Below, in pieces: positions 53,338 through 62,659 of a DNA stretch of 64,000 nucleotides (its first letter is position 1; every line of letters begins with the position of its first letter). The stretch is from contig JBCDDF010000004.1 in the NCBI GenBank assembly GCA_039180525.1, positions 1-64,000 of the forward strand. Reading direction: 5' to 3'. Origin of the DNA: Halovulum sp039180525 (GTDB lineage: Bacteria; Pseudomonadota; Alphaproteobacteria; Rhodobacterales; Rhodobacteraceae). The translations under genes were made by a program, and so were the position numbers. The notes under the pieces were generated by a model, which searched no databases, was not told the DNA's origin, and saw only the letters and a list, made by a program, of their open reading frames with translations.

Positions 53338-54576
53338 CTACCCGCGCGCGCTGATACGGGTTTGATAACCGTCCAGTTCGTCGATCAGCGTCAGACCGGT
53401 AGGCGTGTCCGAACGGCTGCAGAACTCATCCCAGATCGCGCCGAAGGGAAGGTCTCTGAACTCTTCGGTCAGCGTCAGACGCGTGGTGAAATCGAGGCTG
53501 TCTTCAGCCGCACGCAGCCTGGCCCACGGCATCAGAAGTGCCCGCAGAAGCGCTTTCTGCATATTCCTGACGCCGATCACCCAAGCGGCCGTCCGGCTGA
53601 TGGTCGCATCGAAGAAGTCTAGCCCGATAAAGGTGCGATCCAGCAAATCTGCGCCAACCAACTCGTGGGCCATTGCCAGAATGTCGTCATTCATGAGGAT
53701 GACGTGGTCGCTGTCCCAGCGCATCGGGCGCGATACATGCAACAGGATCTGTGGCAGCGACAGGGCCACGGCGCTCAATTTGTCGGCGATGTTCTCAGTG
53801 GGGTGGAAGTGCCCCATGTCGAGGCAGAGCAGCGTGCCGTTGCGGATCGCATAGCCCATGTAGAATTCGTGGCTGCCGATTGTGCAGGCCTCTACACCGA
53901 TCCCGAAGAGCTTCGACTCCACCGCATCAAGCATCAGGGTCGGGTCCTGCTGCGGCGCGCGCATCGCATCGAGTGAGGCCTCCAATCGTCTGCGTGCGGC
54001 CATCCGGTCGATGGGCGTATCCTTGTATCCGTCCGGCACCCAGATGTTATTGACGCAGGCGCTGCCGAGGTCGGCCCCGAACCGCGCGGCAATGTCCCGC
54101 GTGCGGCGCCCGTGCTCGATCCAGAACTCCCGAATACCGGCGTCGGGGTGCGACAGTGTCAGGTTGTCGTCTGCTTTCGCATGGGCAAAGAAGGTCGGGT
54201 TGAAGTCGAGCCCGATACCCAACTGCTTGGCCCAGTCGACCCAACTGGCAAAGTGCTTGTACTCGATTTCGTCCCGGTCCGGTGCCTCGTCCGTGTCCAT
54301 GTACATCGCATGAAGATTGAGGCGGTGCCGGCCGGGGATCTTGGAATAGGCGAATTCGAGATCGGCACGCAATTCATCCGGTGTGCGCGCGCGGCCGGGG
54401 TGGTTCCCGGTCGCTTGAATGCCGCCGCCAGAGGTCCCGGTCCGCGTCTCGAACCCCACGACGTCGTCGCCTTGCCAGCAATGCATGGAGATCGAGACAT
54501 CCCGGAGCCGTTCCATGGCGGCTTCGGCATCCACACCCCACTCGGCAAAGGCCGCTTTCGCGCTGTCGTAGCCCAT
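53338..54576 (-). CDS. rhaI: L-rhamnose isomerase (Rhizobium RhaI type)
   Basis: This 412-aa TIM-barrel isomerase converts L-rhamnose to L-rhamnulose. Recognisable are SISMHCWQGDDVVGFE (about 30-45), LNLHAMYMDTDE (about 90), LGIGLDFNPTFFAHAKAD (about 120-135), FWIEHGRRTRDIAARFG (about 150), and the metal-site strands LCLDMGHFHPTE and RWDSDHVI. The start MGYDSAKAAFAEWG is chosen for AGAGGAG upstream; a longer in-frame start is rejected. It is co-directional with rhaD, 25 bp after its stop. Confidence 0.9.
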   Translation of the reverse strand: MGYDSAKAAFAEWGVDAEAAMERLRDVSISMHCWQGDDVVGFETRTGTSGGGIQATGNHPGRARTPDELRADLEFAYSKIPGRHRLNLHAMYMDTDEAPDRDEIEYKHFASWVDWAKQLGIGLDFNPTFFAHAKADDNLTLSHPDAGIREFWIEHGRRTRDIAARFGADLGSACVNNIWVPDGYKDTPIDRMAARRRLEASLDAMRAPQQDPTLMLDAVESKLFGIGVEACTIGSHEFYMGYAIRNGTLLCLDMGHFHPTENIADKLSAVALSLPQILLHVSRPMRWDSDHVILMNDDILAMAHELVGADLLDRTFIGLDFFDATISRTAAWVIGVRNMQKALLRALLMPWARLRAAEDSLDFTTRLTLTEEFRDLPFGAIWDEFCSRSDTPTGLTLIDELDGYQTRISARG

Positions 54577-54601
54577 CGCTGTCGTTCTCCTCTGATCGCG
54601 A

Positions 54602-56704
54602 TCAGCGCGGGAACGCCTGCACGTTGCCCGCATCGACGTTGAGGATATTGCCGGTGGACTTTGCCGAGGTGTCCGCGGCGAAGAAATAGCAGGCCTCGGC
54701 CACGTCTTCGGGCAGAACCGAGCGTTTCAACATAGAGCGTTTGCAATACATCTCCTCAAGGCCTTCCTTGTCGGTCCCATGGGTCGATGCGCGCTGCTCA
54801 AGCCACTCGCCGGCCCAGATCTTGGACCCGCGCAGGACGGCGTCGGGATTGACGACATTGACGCGGATGCCCGCTTCGGCCCCTTCCAGGGCGAGGCAAC
54901 GGGCGAGGTGAATCTCGGACGCCTTGGCGGTGCAATAGGCCGAGGCGTTGGGCGATGCCGCAAGGCCGTTCTTGGAGGCGACAAAGACGATGGACCCGCC
55001 AATGTTCTGCTGGCGCATCAGCTTGAACGCCTCGCGGCTGACCAGAAAGTAACCGGTGCTGAGGATCTCCATGTTCTTGTTCCAGAGCGCGAGCGACGTT
55101 TCCTCGACCGGCGCCGAGGACGCGATGCCGGCGTTCGAAACGAGGATGTCGATCCCTCCGAACTCCACGCGCGCTTCGGCAAAGGTACGTGCCACCGCGT
55201 CTTCGTCCGTGACATCCATGACGACCGACCGCACCACATCGCTCCCATACGTTCCGGTAAGGTTGTCCTGCGCGACCTTCAGGCTGCCGGCGTCGATGTC
55301 GGCCAGAACCACACAGGCCCCTTCGGACACGTATCGCCTGGCGGTGGCCGCGCCGATCCCTCCCGCGCCGCCCGTAACAAGTGCAACGCGGCCGGCAAGC
55401 GACTTGGGCTTGGGTAACCGCTGCAGCTTGGCCTCTTCGAGCAACCAGTACTCGATATCGAACGCCTCCTGCTCGGGCAGGCCCCGATACTCGTTGACCC
55501 CGGATGCCCCCCGCATCACGTTGATTGCATTGACATAGAACTCGCCCGCGATCCGCGCGGTCGCCTTGTCCTTTGCGAACGTGATCATGCCGACACCGGG
55601 CACAAGGTAGACGACGGCATTCGGGTCCCGCAGCGCCGGGCTATCATCGCGTTTGCAGCGTTCGTAGTAGGCCGCGTAGTCCTTGCGGTAGGCTTCGATC
55701 TGTGTGGGCAGGCCGCGCAGAACCTCATCGACACCGCCTTGTGCAGGGTCGAAACTGACCACCAGGGGCCGGATCTTGGTGCGCAGGAAATGGTCGGGGC
55801 AGGATGTGCCGAGCGCTGCCAGCGATTTCATGTCTTTCGCGTTCACGAATTCCAGCACGGCGTCGTCGTCGTTGAAATGGCCGACCATGTGCTGGTTGCC
55901 GCTGACAAACCCTCGAATGGCGGGCATCAGGCGTGCGGCCACTGCGCGGCGTTCGGCCTCGTCCAGGGATTCGTGTAGCGCGCCGCCGAACGCCGGGACA
56001 TCCGCTGTTCGCTCGTGCAACCACTCGGTCGCGCGGTTGATGACGTCAATCGTGGTCTCGTAGCAGACCTTCGCCGTGTCGGCCCAGGTGAACAGCCCGT
56101 GGCTTTCCAGCACCACGCCATCGGCGTCGGGGTGCTCAAGGCAGAACTTCTCAAGCCACAGACCCAGCTCATAGCCGGGACGTTTCCATGGAAGCCAGCC
56201 GATACGGTCACCGAAAACCTGTTTGGTCAACGCCCGTGAGTCCTTTGCGGCGGCAATCGCGATGATCGCATCGGCATGCACATGGTCGACATGCTTGCGC
56301 GGGACATAGGCGTGGAGCGGCGTGTCGATGGAGGCGGCGCGCGTGTTCAGCTGGAAGGTGCAGTGGGGCAGGTAGCCAACCATCTCGTCTTCGAAGTCCA
56401 CACCGCGATAAAGCGACTTCAAAACGTTCAGCTTGTCCATGTAAAGCGTCGCAAACCCGTCCATCTTGATCGAGCCAATGTCACCGCCCGAACCCTTGAC
56501 CCAGAGCACCTCGACCGGGTCTCCGGTCAGCGGATCGGTCTCGATCACCTTGGCGGATGTGTTCCCGCCACCGTAGTTGGTCACCCGCTTGTCGGACCCG
56601 AGGATGTTCGAGCGGTAGAGGAGGAGCTCCGCTTCGCTCATGCCGTTGGCCGTTGCCTCATCCCACCGATTTTCAAGCAACGGGCTATCCACCGATTTCA
56701 GCAT
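54602..56704 (-). CDS. rhaD: Bifunctional rhamnulose-1-phosphate aldolase/lactaldehyde dehydrogenase
   Basis: This 700-aa fusion has residues 1-430 as a class II aldolase-type domain (YRSNILGSDKRVTNYGGGNTSAKV at 30-53, HVDHVHADAIIAIA about 145 with metal His residues, VLESHGLFTWADTAKVCYE about 205). Residues 440-700 are a short-chain dehydrogenase (VALVTGGAGGIGAATARRYV about 455, SNAGIASSAPVEE about 540, Tyr/Lys in NASAYCTAKASE about 605). It cleaves rhamnulose-1-phosphate to DHAP and lactaldehyde and oxidises the lactaldehyde. MLKSVDSPLLENRWDEA is the start, with AGAGGAG upstream. Confidence 0.93.
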   Translation of the reverse strand: MLKSVDSPLLENRWDEATANGMSEAELLLYRSNILGSDKRVTNYGGGNTSAKVIETDPLTGDPVEVLWVKGSGGDIGSIKMDGFATLYMDKLNVLKSLYRGVDFEDEMVGYLPHCTFQLNTRAASIDTPLHAYVPRKHVDHVHADAIIAIAAAKDSRALTKQVFGDRIGWLPWKRPGYELGLWLEKFCLEHPDADGVVLESHGLFTWADTAKVCYETTIDVINRATEWLHERTADVPAFGGALHESLDEAERRAVAARLMPAIRGFVSGNQHMVGHFNDDDAVLEFVNAKDMKSLAALGTSCPDHFLRTKIRPLVVSFDPAQGGVDEVLRGLPTQIEAYRKDYAAYYERCKRDDSPALRDPNAVVYLVPGVGMITFAKDKATARIAGEFYVNAINVMRGASGVNEYRGLPEQEAFDIEYWLLEEAKLQRLPKPKSLAGRVALVTGGAGGIGAATARRYVSEGACVVLADIDAGSLKVAQDNLTGTYGSDVVRSVVMDVTDEDAVARTFAEARVEFGGIDILVSNAGIASSAPVEETSLALWNKNMEILSTGYFLVSREAFKLMRQQNIGGSIVFVASKNGLAASPNASAYCTAKASEIHLARCLALEGAEAGIRVNVVNPDAVLRGSKIWAGEWLEQRASTHGTDKEGLEEMYCKRSMLKRSVLPEDVAEACYFFAADTSAKSTGNILNVDAGNVQAFPR

Positions 56705-56820
56705 GATCCGCTCCTCTCCCCAACGGCGTCCGGCCGCAAAGTCATTGCGCATGACCGTGCGCGTGCAACCGCATGGTGTCAATCTTTAACGATCAAATTC
56801 AGTCATGCAAAATCCAAAAA

Positions 56821-56850
56821 TGATAGTTTATGATTGTTTTTGATTGACTG
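56821..56850. promoter_or_regulatory. Three 10-bp direct repeats, candidate RhaR (DeoR-type) operator
   Basis: TGATAGTTTA, TGATTGTTTT and TGATTGACTG lie end to end, each one helical turn apart, in the 188-bp gap between divergent rhaD and rhaR. Further TTTTGATCG and AACGATCAAATTC words flank them. DeoR-family proteins commonly bind direct T/G-rich repeats of this type. Autoregulation and control of both divergent operons is inferred. Confidence 0.6.
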
Positions 56851-56892
56851 CACGCGAGAGACCCGGCAGCGTTTTGATCGAGGGAGGGACGG

Positions 56893-57696
56893 ATGCACGA
56901 ACAAGAACGCCACAGGGTCATCCTGTCTGCGGTCGAGGATCGGGCCGTCGTGACGGTCGTCGATCTGTGCAATTTGACCGGCGCATCAGAGGCCACGATC
57001 CGGCGGGACATCGCTGCACTTCACATGCAGCAAAAGGTCCGGCGCGTGCGGGGCGGTGCTGAATCCTTGTGCCCGCCACAATTCGTGGGACTGGCCGGGC
57101 GGACCTTTGCCGTAAACGAAACGCTGCGGATCAAAGAAAAGCAGGCGATCGCCCGCGCCGCCGTGGCGCTGTGCGCCGACGGTGATTCGATCATAATCAA
57201 CGGGGGCACGACCACGTTCCAGATGGTCCATCCCCTGGCCACCCGGCGGTGTCAGGTATTCACCAACTCGTTCCCGATCGCGGAACACCTCCTGAAGCAT
57301 TCGAAGAACACGGTGATGGTGTCGGGCGGCGCGATCTATCGCGAGCAGAACATCATCCTGTCACCGTTCGAAAACGACGTGACCCGTAACTTCTATGCGC
57401 GCCGAATGTTCATGGGCGCACAGGGCGTCGGGCCGCTTGGCCTGATGGAAGCGGATCCGCTGCTGGTCCAGGCCGAAGAGAAGCTGCTGGGGCAAGCGGA
57501 TGAGCTTGTCGTTCTTGTCGACAGCACCAAGTTCGCGCAGCGATCTAGCCTCGTTCTGTGCGGGCTCAATCGGATCTCGACGTTGATCACCGATGAAGGA
57601 ATCTCCGACGCGGCGGCCGCCATGCTGGGCGCCGCGGACGTGAAACTGATCGTCGCTCAGTCTGGCGGCGCGCAAGAGGAAGAGGCCGCCTCGTGA
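56893..57696 (+). CDS. rhaR: DeoR-family transcriptional regulator RhaR
   Basis: This 267-aa regulator has the N-terminal DeoR helix-turn-helix (RHRVILSAVEDRAVVTVVDL and SEATIRRDIAAL) and the C-terminal sugar-phosphate-sensing domain (IKEKQAIARAAVALCADGDS, INGGTTTFQM, LVDSTKFAQRSSLVL). It matches the arrangement of rhaR in Rhizobium leguminosarum, where it controls the rhamnose operons. A GGGAGG ribosome site precedes the ATG. A weak terminator is not seen before rhaS, 36 bp later. Confidence 0.9.
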   Translation: MHEQERHRVILSAVEDRAVVTVVDLCNLTGASEATIRRDIAALHMQQKVRRVRGGAESLCPPQFVGLAGRTFAVNETLRIKEKQAIARAAVALCADGDSIIINGGTTTFQMVHPLATRRCQVFTNSFPIAEHLLKHSKNTVMVSGGAIYREQNIILSPFENDVTRNFYARRMFMGAQGVGPLGLMEADPLLVQAEEKLLGQADELVVLVDSTKFAQRSSLVLCGLNRISTLITDEGISDAAAAMLGAADVKLIVAQSGGAQEEEAAS

Positions 57697-57732
57697 AACG
57701 GCCTCGTATAATCGTCTCTGGGAGGACATGAC

Positions 57733-58734
57733 ATGAAACGTCGGACATTCACCGCGCTGGCGGCAGGCATTGGCCTGGCCGCCAGCTTCATGGGCACGAG
57801 TGCATTGGCGCAGGACGACATGCGCATTGCGCTGGTGGTCAAGGCGCTTGGCATCGGCTTCTTCGAAGCGGCGGCAGAGGGCGCCCAGGAGGCAGCCGCG
57901 GAACTGGGCAATGTGGAGATCATCTACACCGGCCCGACCGATACGACCGCCGAAGGCCAGATCGAGGTCATCAACGCGCTGATCGCGCAGGGTGTGGATG
58001 CCATCGCGATCTCCGCCAACGACCCCGACGCCGTGGCGCCAGCCCTACAGCGCGCCATGCAGCGTGGCATCACCGTGATCTCTTGGGATTCGGGCGTGGC
58101 CGAGGACGGCCGTCAGATGCACCTGAACCCGTCATCGACCGAACTGATCGGCAACACGATCCTGAGGCTTGCCGCCGATCACATGCCCGATGGCGGTGAC
58201 GTTGCGATCCTGTCGGCATCGGCCACGGCGACCAACCAGAACGCGTGGATCGCTGCGGCGGAAGAGGTGTTGCCGAACTACCCCGGTATCAACCTCGTCG
58301 CGACCGTCTATGGCGATGACCTGTCGGACAAATCCTACCGCGAAGCGCAGGGTCTGATGGCGTCATACCCCGATCTGCAGGCCATCATCGCCCCCACGAC
58401 GGTCGGCATTCTGGCGGCCTGTCAAGCGGTCTCCGACGCGGGCCGGATCGGCGAGATCAACGTCACCGGCCTAGGCCTGCCGTCCGAGATGGCGGGATGC
58501 GTGGAGACCGGCGCCACCAAAAGCTTTGCGATCTGGAATCCGATCGATCTTGGATACTCCGCGACGATGATCGCCCACACGCTTGCAACCGGCGCGGCGA
58601 GCGCAGAACCCGGCGCGGAAATCCCGATGGGTCGCATGGGGTCGGTGACGCTCGACGACACCACGACCGCGGCGATGTCGGACCCGTTCACATATGACGC
58701 CTCGAATGTGGCCGATTTCGCGGATATCTTCTGA
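57733..58734 (+). CDS. rhaS: Rhamnose ABC transporter substrate-binding protein
   Basis: This 333-aa periplasmic binding protein of the ribose/autoinducer-2 type has a signal peptide (KRRTFTALAAGIGLAASFMGTSALAQ). MRIALVVKALGIGFFEAA starts the mature part, AIAISANDPDAVAPALQRAM is near 100, and DSGVAEDGRQMHLNP is near 130. It captures L-rhamnose for the RhaTPQ importer. GGGAGGACATGAC before ATG gives a strong ribosome site. Confidence 0.9.
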   Translation: MKRRTFTALAAGIGLAASFMGTSALAQDDMRIALVVKALGIGFFEAAAEGAQEAAAELGNVEIIYTGPTDTTAEGQIEVINALIAQGVDAIAISANDPDAVAPALQRAMQRGITVISWDSGVAEDGRQMHLNPSSTELIGNTILRLAADHMPDGGDVAILSASATATNQNAWIAAAEEVLPNYPGINLVATVYGDDLSDKSYREAQGLMASYPDLQAIIAPTTVGILAACQAVSDAGRIGEINVTGLGLPSEMAGCVETGATKSFAIWNPIDLGYSATMIAHTLATGAASAEPGAEIPMGRMGSVTLDDTTTAAMSDPFTYDASNVADFADIF

Positions 58735-58798
58735 TCCCCCTCGGTCTGGCGCGGGCATCGCCCCGCGCCGGAACCTCTCCACCGACCAAGGACGCCTC

Positions 58799-60331
58799 AT
58801 GCTGATGCAGGCCGATCACGCGCCAGGGTCACTCAACGCGCAGGCAGCTAAACCGGTTCTCGTGCTCAGGGGCGTGACGAAGACGTTTCCCGGCGTCACG
58901 GCGTTGGCGGACGTGTCTTTGGAGCTTTTCGCCGGAAAGGTAACGGCCCTGGTCGGAGAAAACGGCGCGGGTAAATCGACGGTCGTCAAGATCCTGACCG
59001 GCATCTATCTGCCGGATGGCGGCAGCATCGAAGTCGATGGTGCGCCGATGCGATTTGCAACCGCTCAGGACGCCGGGGATGCGGGCGTCACCGCGATCCA
59101 CCAGGAGACGGTTCTGTTCGACGAGTTGTCGGTGGCGGAGAATGTCTTTTTGGGTCATGCGCCGCGGGGTTGGTTCGGCCTGATCGATACGGCTTCGATG
59201 ATCGAGAAGGCGCGAAAGATCCTTGAGGGGATCGGTGCAAACATCGACCCCCGCACCAGGCTTAAGGACCTCGGGATCGCGAACAAGCATCTGGTCGCCA
59301 TCGCGCGGGCGCTGTCCATCGACTCGCGCGTTGTCATCATGGATGAACCCACCGCCGCGCTCAGTCAGAAAGAAATCGAAGAACTCTACGAACTGGTCGA
59401 AGAGTTGAAGGCGCAGGGCAAGGCGATCCTCTTCATCAGCCACAAGTTCGACGAGATCTTCCGCATTGCCGACAACTACACGGTCTTTCGCGATGGCGCC
59501 CTGGTGGGCAGCGGCGCGATTGGCGACGTGACCGAGGCCGATCTGGTCAAGATGATGGTGGGCCGCGACGTCAGCCAGATCTTCCCCGACCGCGCGCACA
59601 ATATCGGCGAAGAGATTCTGGTGGTCGAAGGTTACGAGCATCCCACCGAGTTCGCCGATATCGGGTTCAGCCTGCGCAAGGGCGAGATCCTGGGTTTCTA
59701 CGGGCTTGTCGGCGCCGGCAGATCGGAATTCATGCAGGCCCTGTTCGGTATCACTCGGGCGTCGCACGGCAGCGTCCGGATTGATGGCAGGCCCGCGGTG
59801 ATCCGGTCCGCCGCAGATGCGTTGGATCAGGGGATCGTCTATGTTCCCGAAGATCGTGGAAAGCAGGGCACGATCGCCGCGCTTCCGATTTTCCAGAACG
59901 TCACGCTACCTTCGCTGGCACGCACCTCCCAAAACGGGTTCTTGAGGCTGGCAGAGGAGTTCAGCCTGGCACGCGAGTACACCGAACGGCTCGACCTGCG
60001 CGCGGCCTCGCTGGACACAGATGTGGGCAGTCTTTCGGGCGGCAATCAGCAGAAGGTCGTCATCGCCAAATGGCTGGCAACAGAGCCGAAGGTCATAATC
60101 CTGGACGAACCCACGAAGGGCATCGACATCGGCTCGAAGGCGGCGGTGCACGAATTCATGGCAGAGCTTGCCGCCCAGGGGTTGGCCGTCATCATGGTCA
60201 GTTCGGAAATTCCGGAGATCCTGGGCATGTCGGATCGGGTCATCGTCATGCGGGAGGGCCGGATCGCGGCGGAGGTGTCCGGCGACGCGCTCACCCCAGA
60301 GACGCTTGTGCGTCACGCCGCCGGTATCTGA
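58799..60331 (+). CDS. rhaT: Rhamnose ABC transporter ATPase (double domain)
   Basis: This 510-aa sugar-import ATPase has two nucleotide-binding halves. In the first, Walker A GENGAGKSTVVKIL (about 50) and Walker B VVIMDEPTAAL (about 175) are intact. In the second, the P-loop region is changed to GLVGAGRSEFMQALFG (about 300), as usual in this family, and the signature SGGNQQKVVIAKWLA (about 410) and VIILDEPTKGID are present. It powers the rhamnose importer. Start ATG 58799 has AAGGA upstream. Confidence 0.93.
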   Translation: MLMQADHAPGSLNAQAAKPVLVLRGVTKTFPGVTALADVSLELFAGKVTALVGENGAGKSTVVKILTGIYLPDGGSIEVDGAPMRFATAQDAGDAGVTAIHQETVLFDELSVAENVFLGHAPRGWFGLIDTASMIEKARKILEGIGANIDPRTRLKDLGIANKHLVAIARALSIDSRVVIMDEPTAALSQKEIEELYELVEELKAQGKAILFISHKFDEIFRIADNYTVFRDGALVGSGAIGDVTEADLVKMMVGRDVSQIFPDRAHNIGEEILVVEGYEHPTEFADIGFSLRKGEILGFYGLVGAGRSEFMQALFGITRASHGSVRIDGRPAVIRSAADALDQGIVYVPEDRGKQGTIAALPIFQNVTLPSLARTSQNGFLRLAEEFSLAREYTERLDLRAASLDTDVGSLSGGNQQKVVIAKWLATEPKVIILDEPTKGIDIGSKAAVHEFMAELAAQGLAVIMVSSEIPEILGMSDRVIVMREGRIAAEVSGDALTPETLVRHAAGI

Positions 60332-60343
60332 GGGAGAAGGCCC

Positions 60344-61327
60344 GTGTCGAAACGCGTTCTCATGTCGCGCGAAATGCTCCTGACCGGCGCGATCATCCTG
60401 CTTCTGACGATCATTGCCTGGCGGTTTCCGGCGTTCATCGCACCTGCAAACCTGGCCCGTGTCTTCAACGACACCGCACCGCTCATTCTTCTGGCGATCG
60501 GTCAGATGATCGTGATTTTGACGCGATGCATCGACCTGAGCGTCGCGGCCAACCTTGCGTTGACGGGCATGGTGGTCGCCATGATCAACGTGGCGCTTCC
60601 GGGGCTGCCGGTGGCGGCGATCATCGCGGTCTCCATCGGGTTCGGTGCACTTCTGGGAATGGTGAACGGCGCCCTGGTCTGGAAACTCGCCATCCCCCCG
60701 ATCGTCGTGACGCTGGGAACGATGACGATCTTCCGCGGCACGATCTTCCTTCTGTCCGACGGTCGCTGGGTCAACAGCCACGAGTTGAGCGATCCGTTCA
60801 AGGCGTTCCCGCGGGCCGAGATGCTGGGTCTGCCGATGATGAGTTGGATCACCATCGCGGCGGTACTTTTCTTCACTCTCGTTATGACCCGGACGACCCT
60901 GGGCCGCGCGTTCTATGCGGTCGGCGGCAACCCGCACGCCGCCACCTATGCGGGCATAGACGTGGGCAAGAACCAGTTTTGGGCCTTCGCGATCTCGGGC
61001 GCGCTGGCGGGCCTGACGGGATACCTTTGGGTGTCGCGATTTGCCGTGGCCTTCGTCGACCTTGCGGGCGGGTTCGAACTCAGTGTGGTTGCGGCGTGCG
61101 TGATCGGCGGCGTGGCGATCATGGGTGGGATTGGCACTGTTGTGGGTGCCATGCTTGGCGCCTTGTTTCTCGGGATCATCAGCAACGCCCTGCCGGTAGC
61201 GAACATCTCACCCTTCTGGCAACTGGCGATTTCGGGCGGCGCGATCATCGTTGCGGTGGCGCTCAACACGCAGGCCAATCGCGGCAAGGGCCGGATCATC
61301 CTTAAACGCGCAGAGCACGCGACATGA
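60344..61327 (+). CDS. rhaP: Rhamnose ABC transporter permease RhaP
   Basis: This 327-aa RbsC/AraH-type permease has about eight to ten membrane helices. The signature GQMIVILTRCIDLSVAANLALTG (about 45-67) and the cytoplasmic loop GRAFYAVGGNPHAATYAGIDV (about 185-205) are seen, with VAACVIGGVAIMGG near 250. It pairs with the next permease to form a heterodimer. Its stop overlaps the rhaQ start (ATGA). Confidence 0.9.
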   Translation: MSKRVLMSREMLLTGAIILLLTIIAWRFPAFIAPANLARVFNDTAPLILLAIGQMIVILTRCIDLSVAANLALTGMVVAMINVALPGLPVAAIIAVSIGFGALLGMVNGALVWKLAIPPIVVTLGTMTIFRGTIFLLSDGRWVNSHELSDPFKAFPRAEMLGLPMMSWITIAAVLFFTLVMTRTTLGRAFYAVGGNPHAATYAGIDVGKNQFWAFAISGALAGLTGYLWVSRFAVAFVDLAGGFELSVVAACVIGGVAIMGGIGTVVGAMLGALFLGIISNALPVANISPFWQLAISGGAIIVAVALNTQANRGKGRIILKRAEHAT

Positions 61328-62319
61328 CCGACACCACACGCTCCATTCCCGATCGCCTGCAATCGCCGCTGGAGCGGAGGCTAAAAAGCTGGGAGACGCT
61401 GCTCCTAGCCGTGGCGGTCGCGGTCTTTATCGTGAACAGCTTCATGTCGCCCTACTTCCTGAACGCATGGAACCTGAGCGACATGACGTTCAACTTCACC
61501 GAAAAGGCAATGATCGCCTTCGCCATGGCGCTGCTGATCATCGCGGGCGAGATCGACCTTTCGGTGGCCTCGATCATCGCGTTGGCGTCGACCGCAATGG
61601 GGGCCGCCGTGCAGGTCGGGGTAGGGACGCCCGGTCTGGTGCTGATCGGGCTTGGGGTCGGTCTGCTCTGCGGGGCGTTCAACGGACTTCTCGTCACCCG
61701 CATGGGTCTGCCCTCCATCGTTGTCACCATCGGTACGATGAGCCTCTTTCGCGGCATCAGCTACATTGTGCTCGGCGATCAAGCTTATCGCGGTTACCCC
61801 ACGGACTTTGCCTTTTTCGGGCAGGGTTACGTGTTTTGGGTGATCTCTTTCGAGTTCGTGTTGTTCGCCATTCTTGCGCTGATCCACTTCGTCCTGCTCC
61901 ACAAAACGAACTTCGGCCGGGCGGTCTATGCCATCGGAAACAACCCCGTTGGAGCCGAGTTTTCAGGTATCCGCGTCGCCCGCGTGAAGTTGATCCTGTT
62001 TCTTCTCACCGGACTGATGTCGGGAATTGCGGCGATCTGTCTGACCTCACGTCTCGCCTCGACGCGGCCGTCGATCGCGTTTGGCTGGGAACTCGAAATC
62101 GTGACCATGGTGGTTCTGGGCGGGGTCAGCATACTGGGGGGATCCGGCTCCATCCCCGGCGTCGTGATCGCGGCGTTCGTCATGGGGCTGGTGACGTTCG
62201 GGCTCGGGCTATTGAACGTGCCCGGAATTGTGATGTCGATCGTCATCGGCGCGCTTCTGATCGGGGTTATCGCGTTGCCGCGCATCTGGGAGAAATGGCG
62301 CCGATCTAGGGCGAAGTAG
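61324..62319 (+). CDS. rhaQ: Rhamnose ABC transporter permease RhaQ
   Basis: This 331-aa second permease of the importer has the same fold, with ALLIIAGEIDLSVASIIALAS (about 75-95), GRAVYAIGNNPVGAEFSGI (about 198-216) and EIVTMVVLGGVSILGGSG (about 258-275). It has a longer N-terminal tail than RhaP. The stop is 20 bp from the rhaU start. Confidence 0.9.
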   Translation: MTDTTRSIPDRLQSPLERRLKSWETLLLAVAVAVFIVNSFMSPYFLNAWNLSDMTFNFTEKAMIAFAMALLIIAGEIDLSVASIIALASTAMGAAVQVGVGTPGLVLIGLGVGLLCGAFNGLLVTRMGLPSIVVTIGTMSLFRGISYIVLGDQAYRGYPTDFAFFGQGYVFWVISFEFVLFAILALIHFVLLHKTNFGRAVYAIGNNPVGAEFSGIRVARVKLILFLLTGLMSGIAAICLTSRLASTRPSIAFGWELEIVTMVVLGGVSILGGSGSIPGVVIAAFVMGLVTFGLGLLNVPGIVMSIVIGALLIGVIALPRIWEKWRRSRAK

Positions 62320-62339
62320 CCGGGCGCGAAGGAGCCGTA

Positions 62340-62654
62340 ATGGAGAAATTTGCCTTCAAGATGCGCCTCAATCCCGGGGCGAAGGACGAATACATCAAAC
62401 GCCATGATGAGATCTGGCCCGAGCTTGTCACGCTGCTGAAAGGCGCCGGCATCTCGGATTATTCGATCCATCTCGATGAACAGACCAATACGCTGTTCGG
62501 CATTTTGTGGCGTACGGACGACCATAAGATGGGCGACCTGCCGACACATGAAATCATGCGGAAATGGTGGGCGCATATGGCGGACATTATGGAAACCCAC
62601 GAGGACGACAAACCGGTCGTGACGGCGCTCACACCCGTCTTCCATATGGCCTAG
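62340..62654 (+). CDS. rhaU: L-rhamnose mutarotase RhaU/RhaM
   Basis: This 104-aa ferredoxin-like-fold epimerase interconverts the anomers of L-rhamnose. Typical is FKMRLNPGAKDEYIKRHDEIWPELV near the N-terminus, with the catalytic His of RHDEIWPE. ISDYSIHLDE, TLFGILW and the C-terminal MRKWWAHMADIMETH follow. In Rhizobium leguminosarum it is essential for growth on rhamnose. It lies between rhaQ and rhaK. Confidence 0.93.
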   Translation: MEKFAFKMRLNPGAKDEYIKRHDEIWPELVTLLKGAGISDYSIHLDEQTNTLFGILWRTDDHKMGDLPTHEIMRKWWAHMADIMETHEDDKPVVTALTPVFHMA

Positions 62655-62659
62655 GCGCG

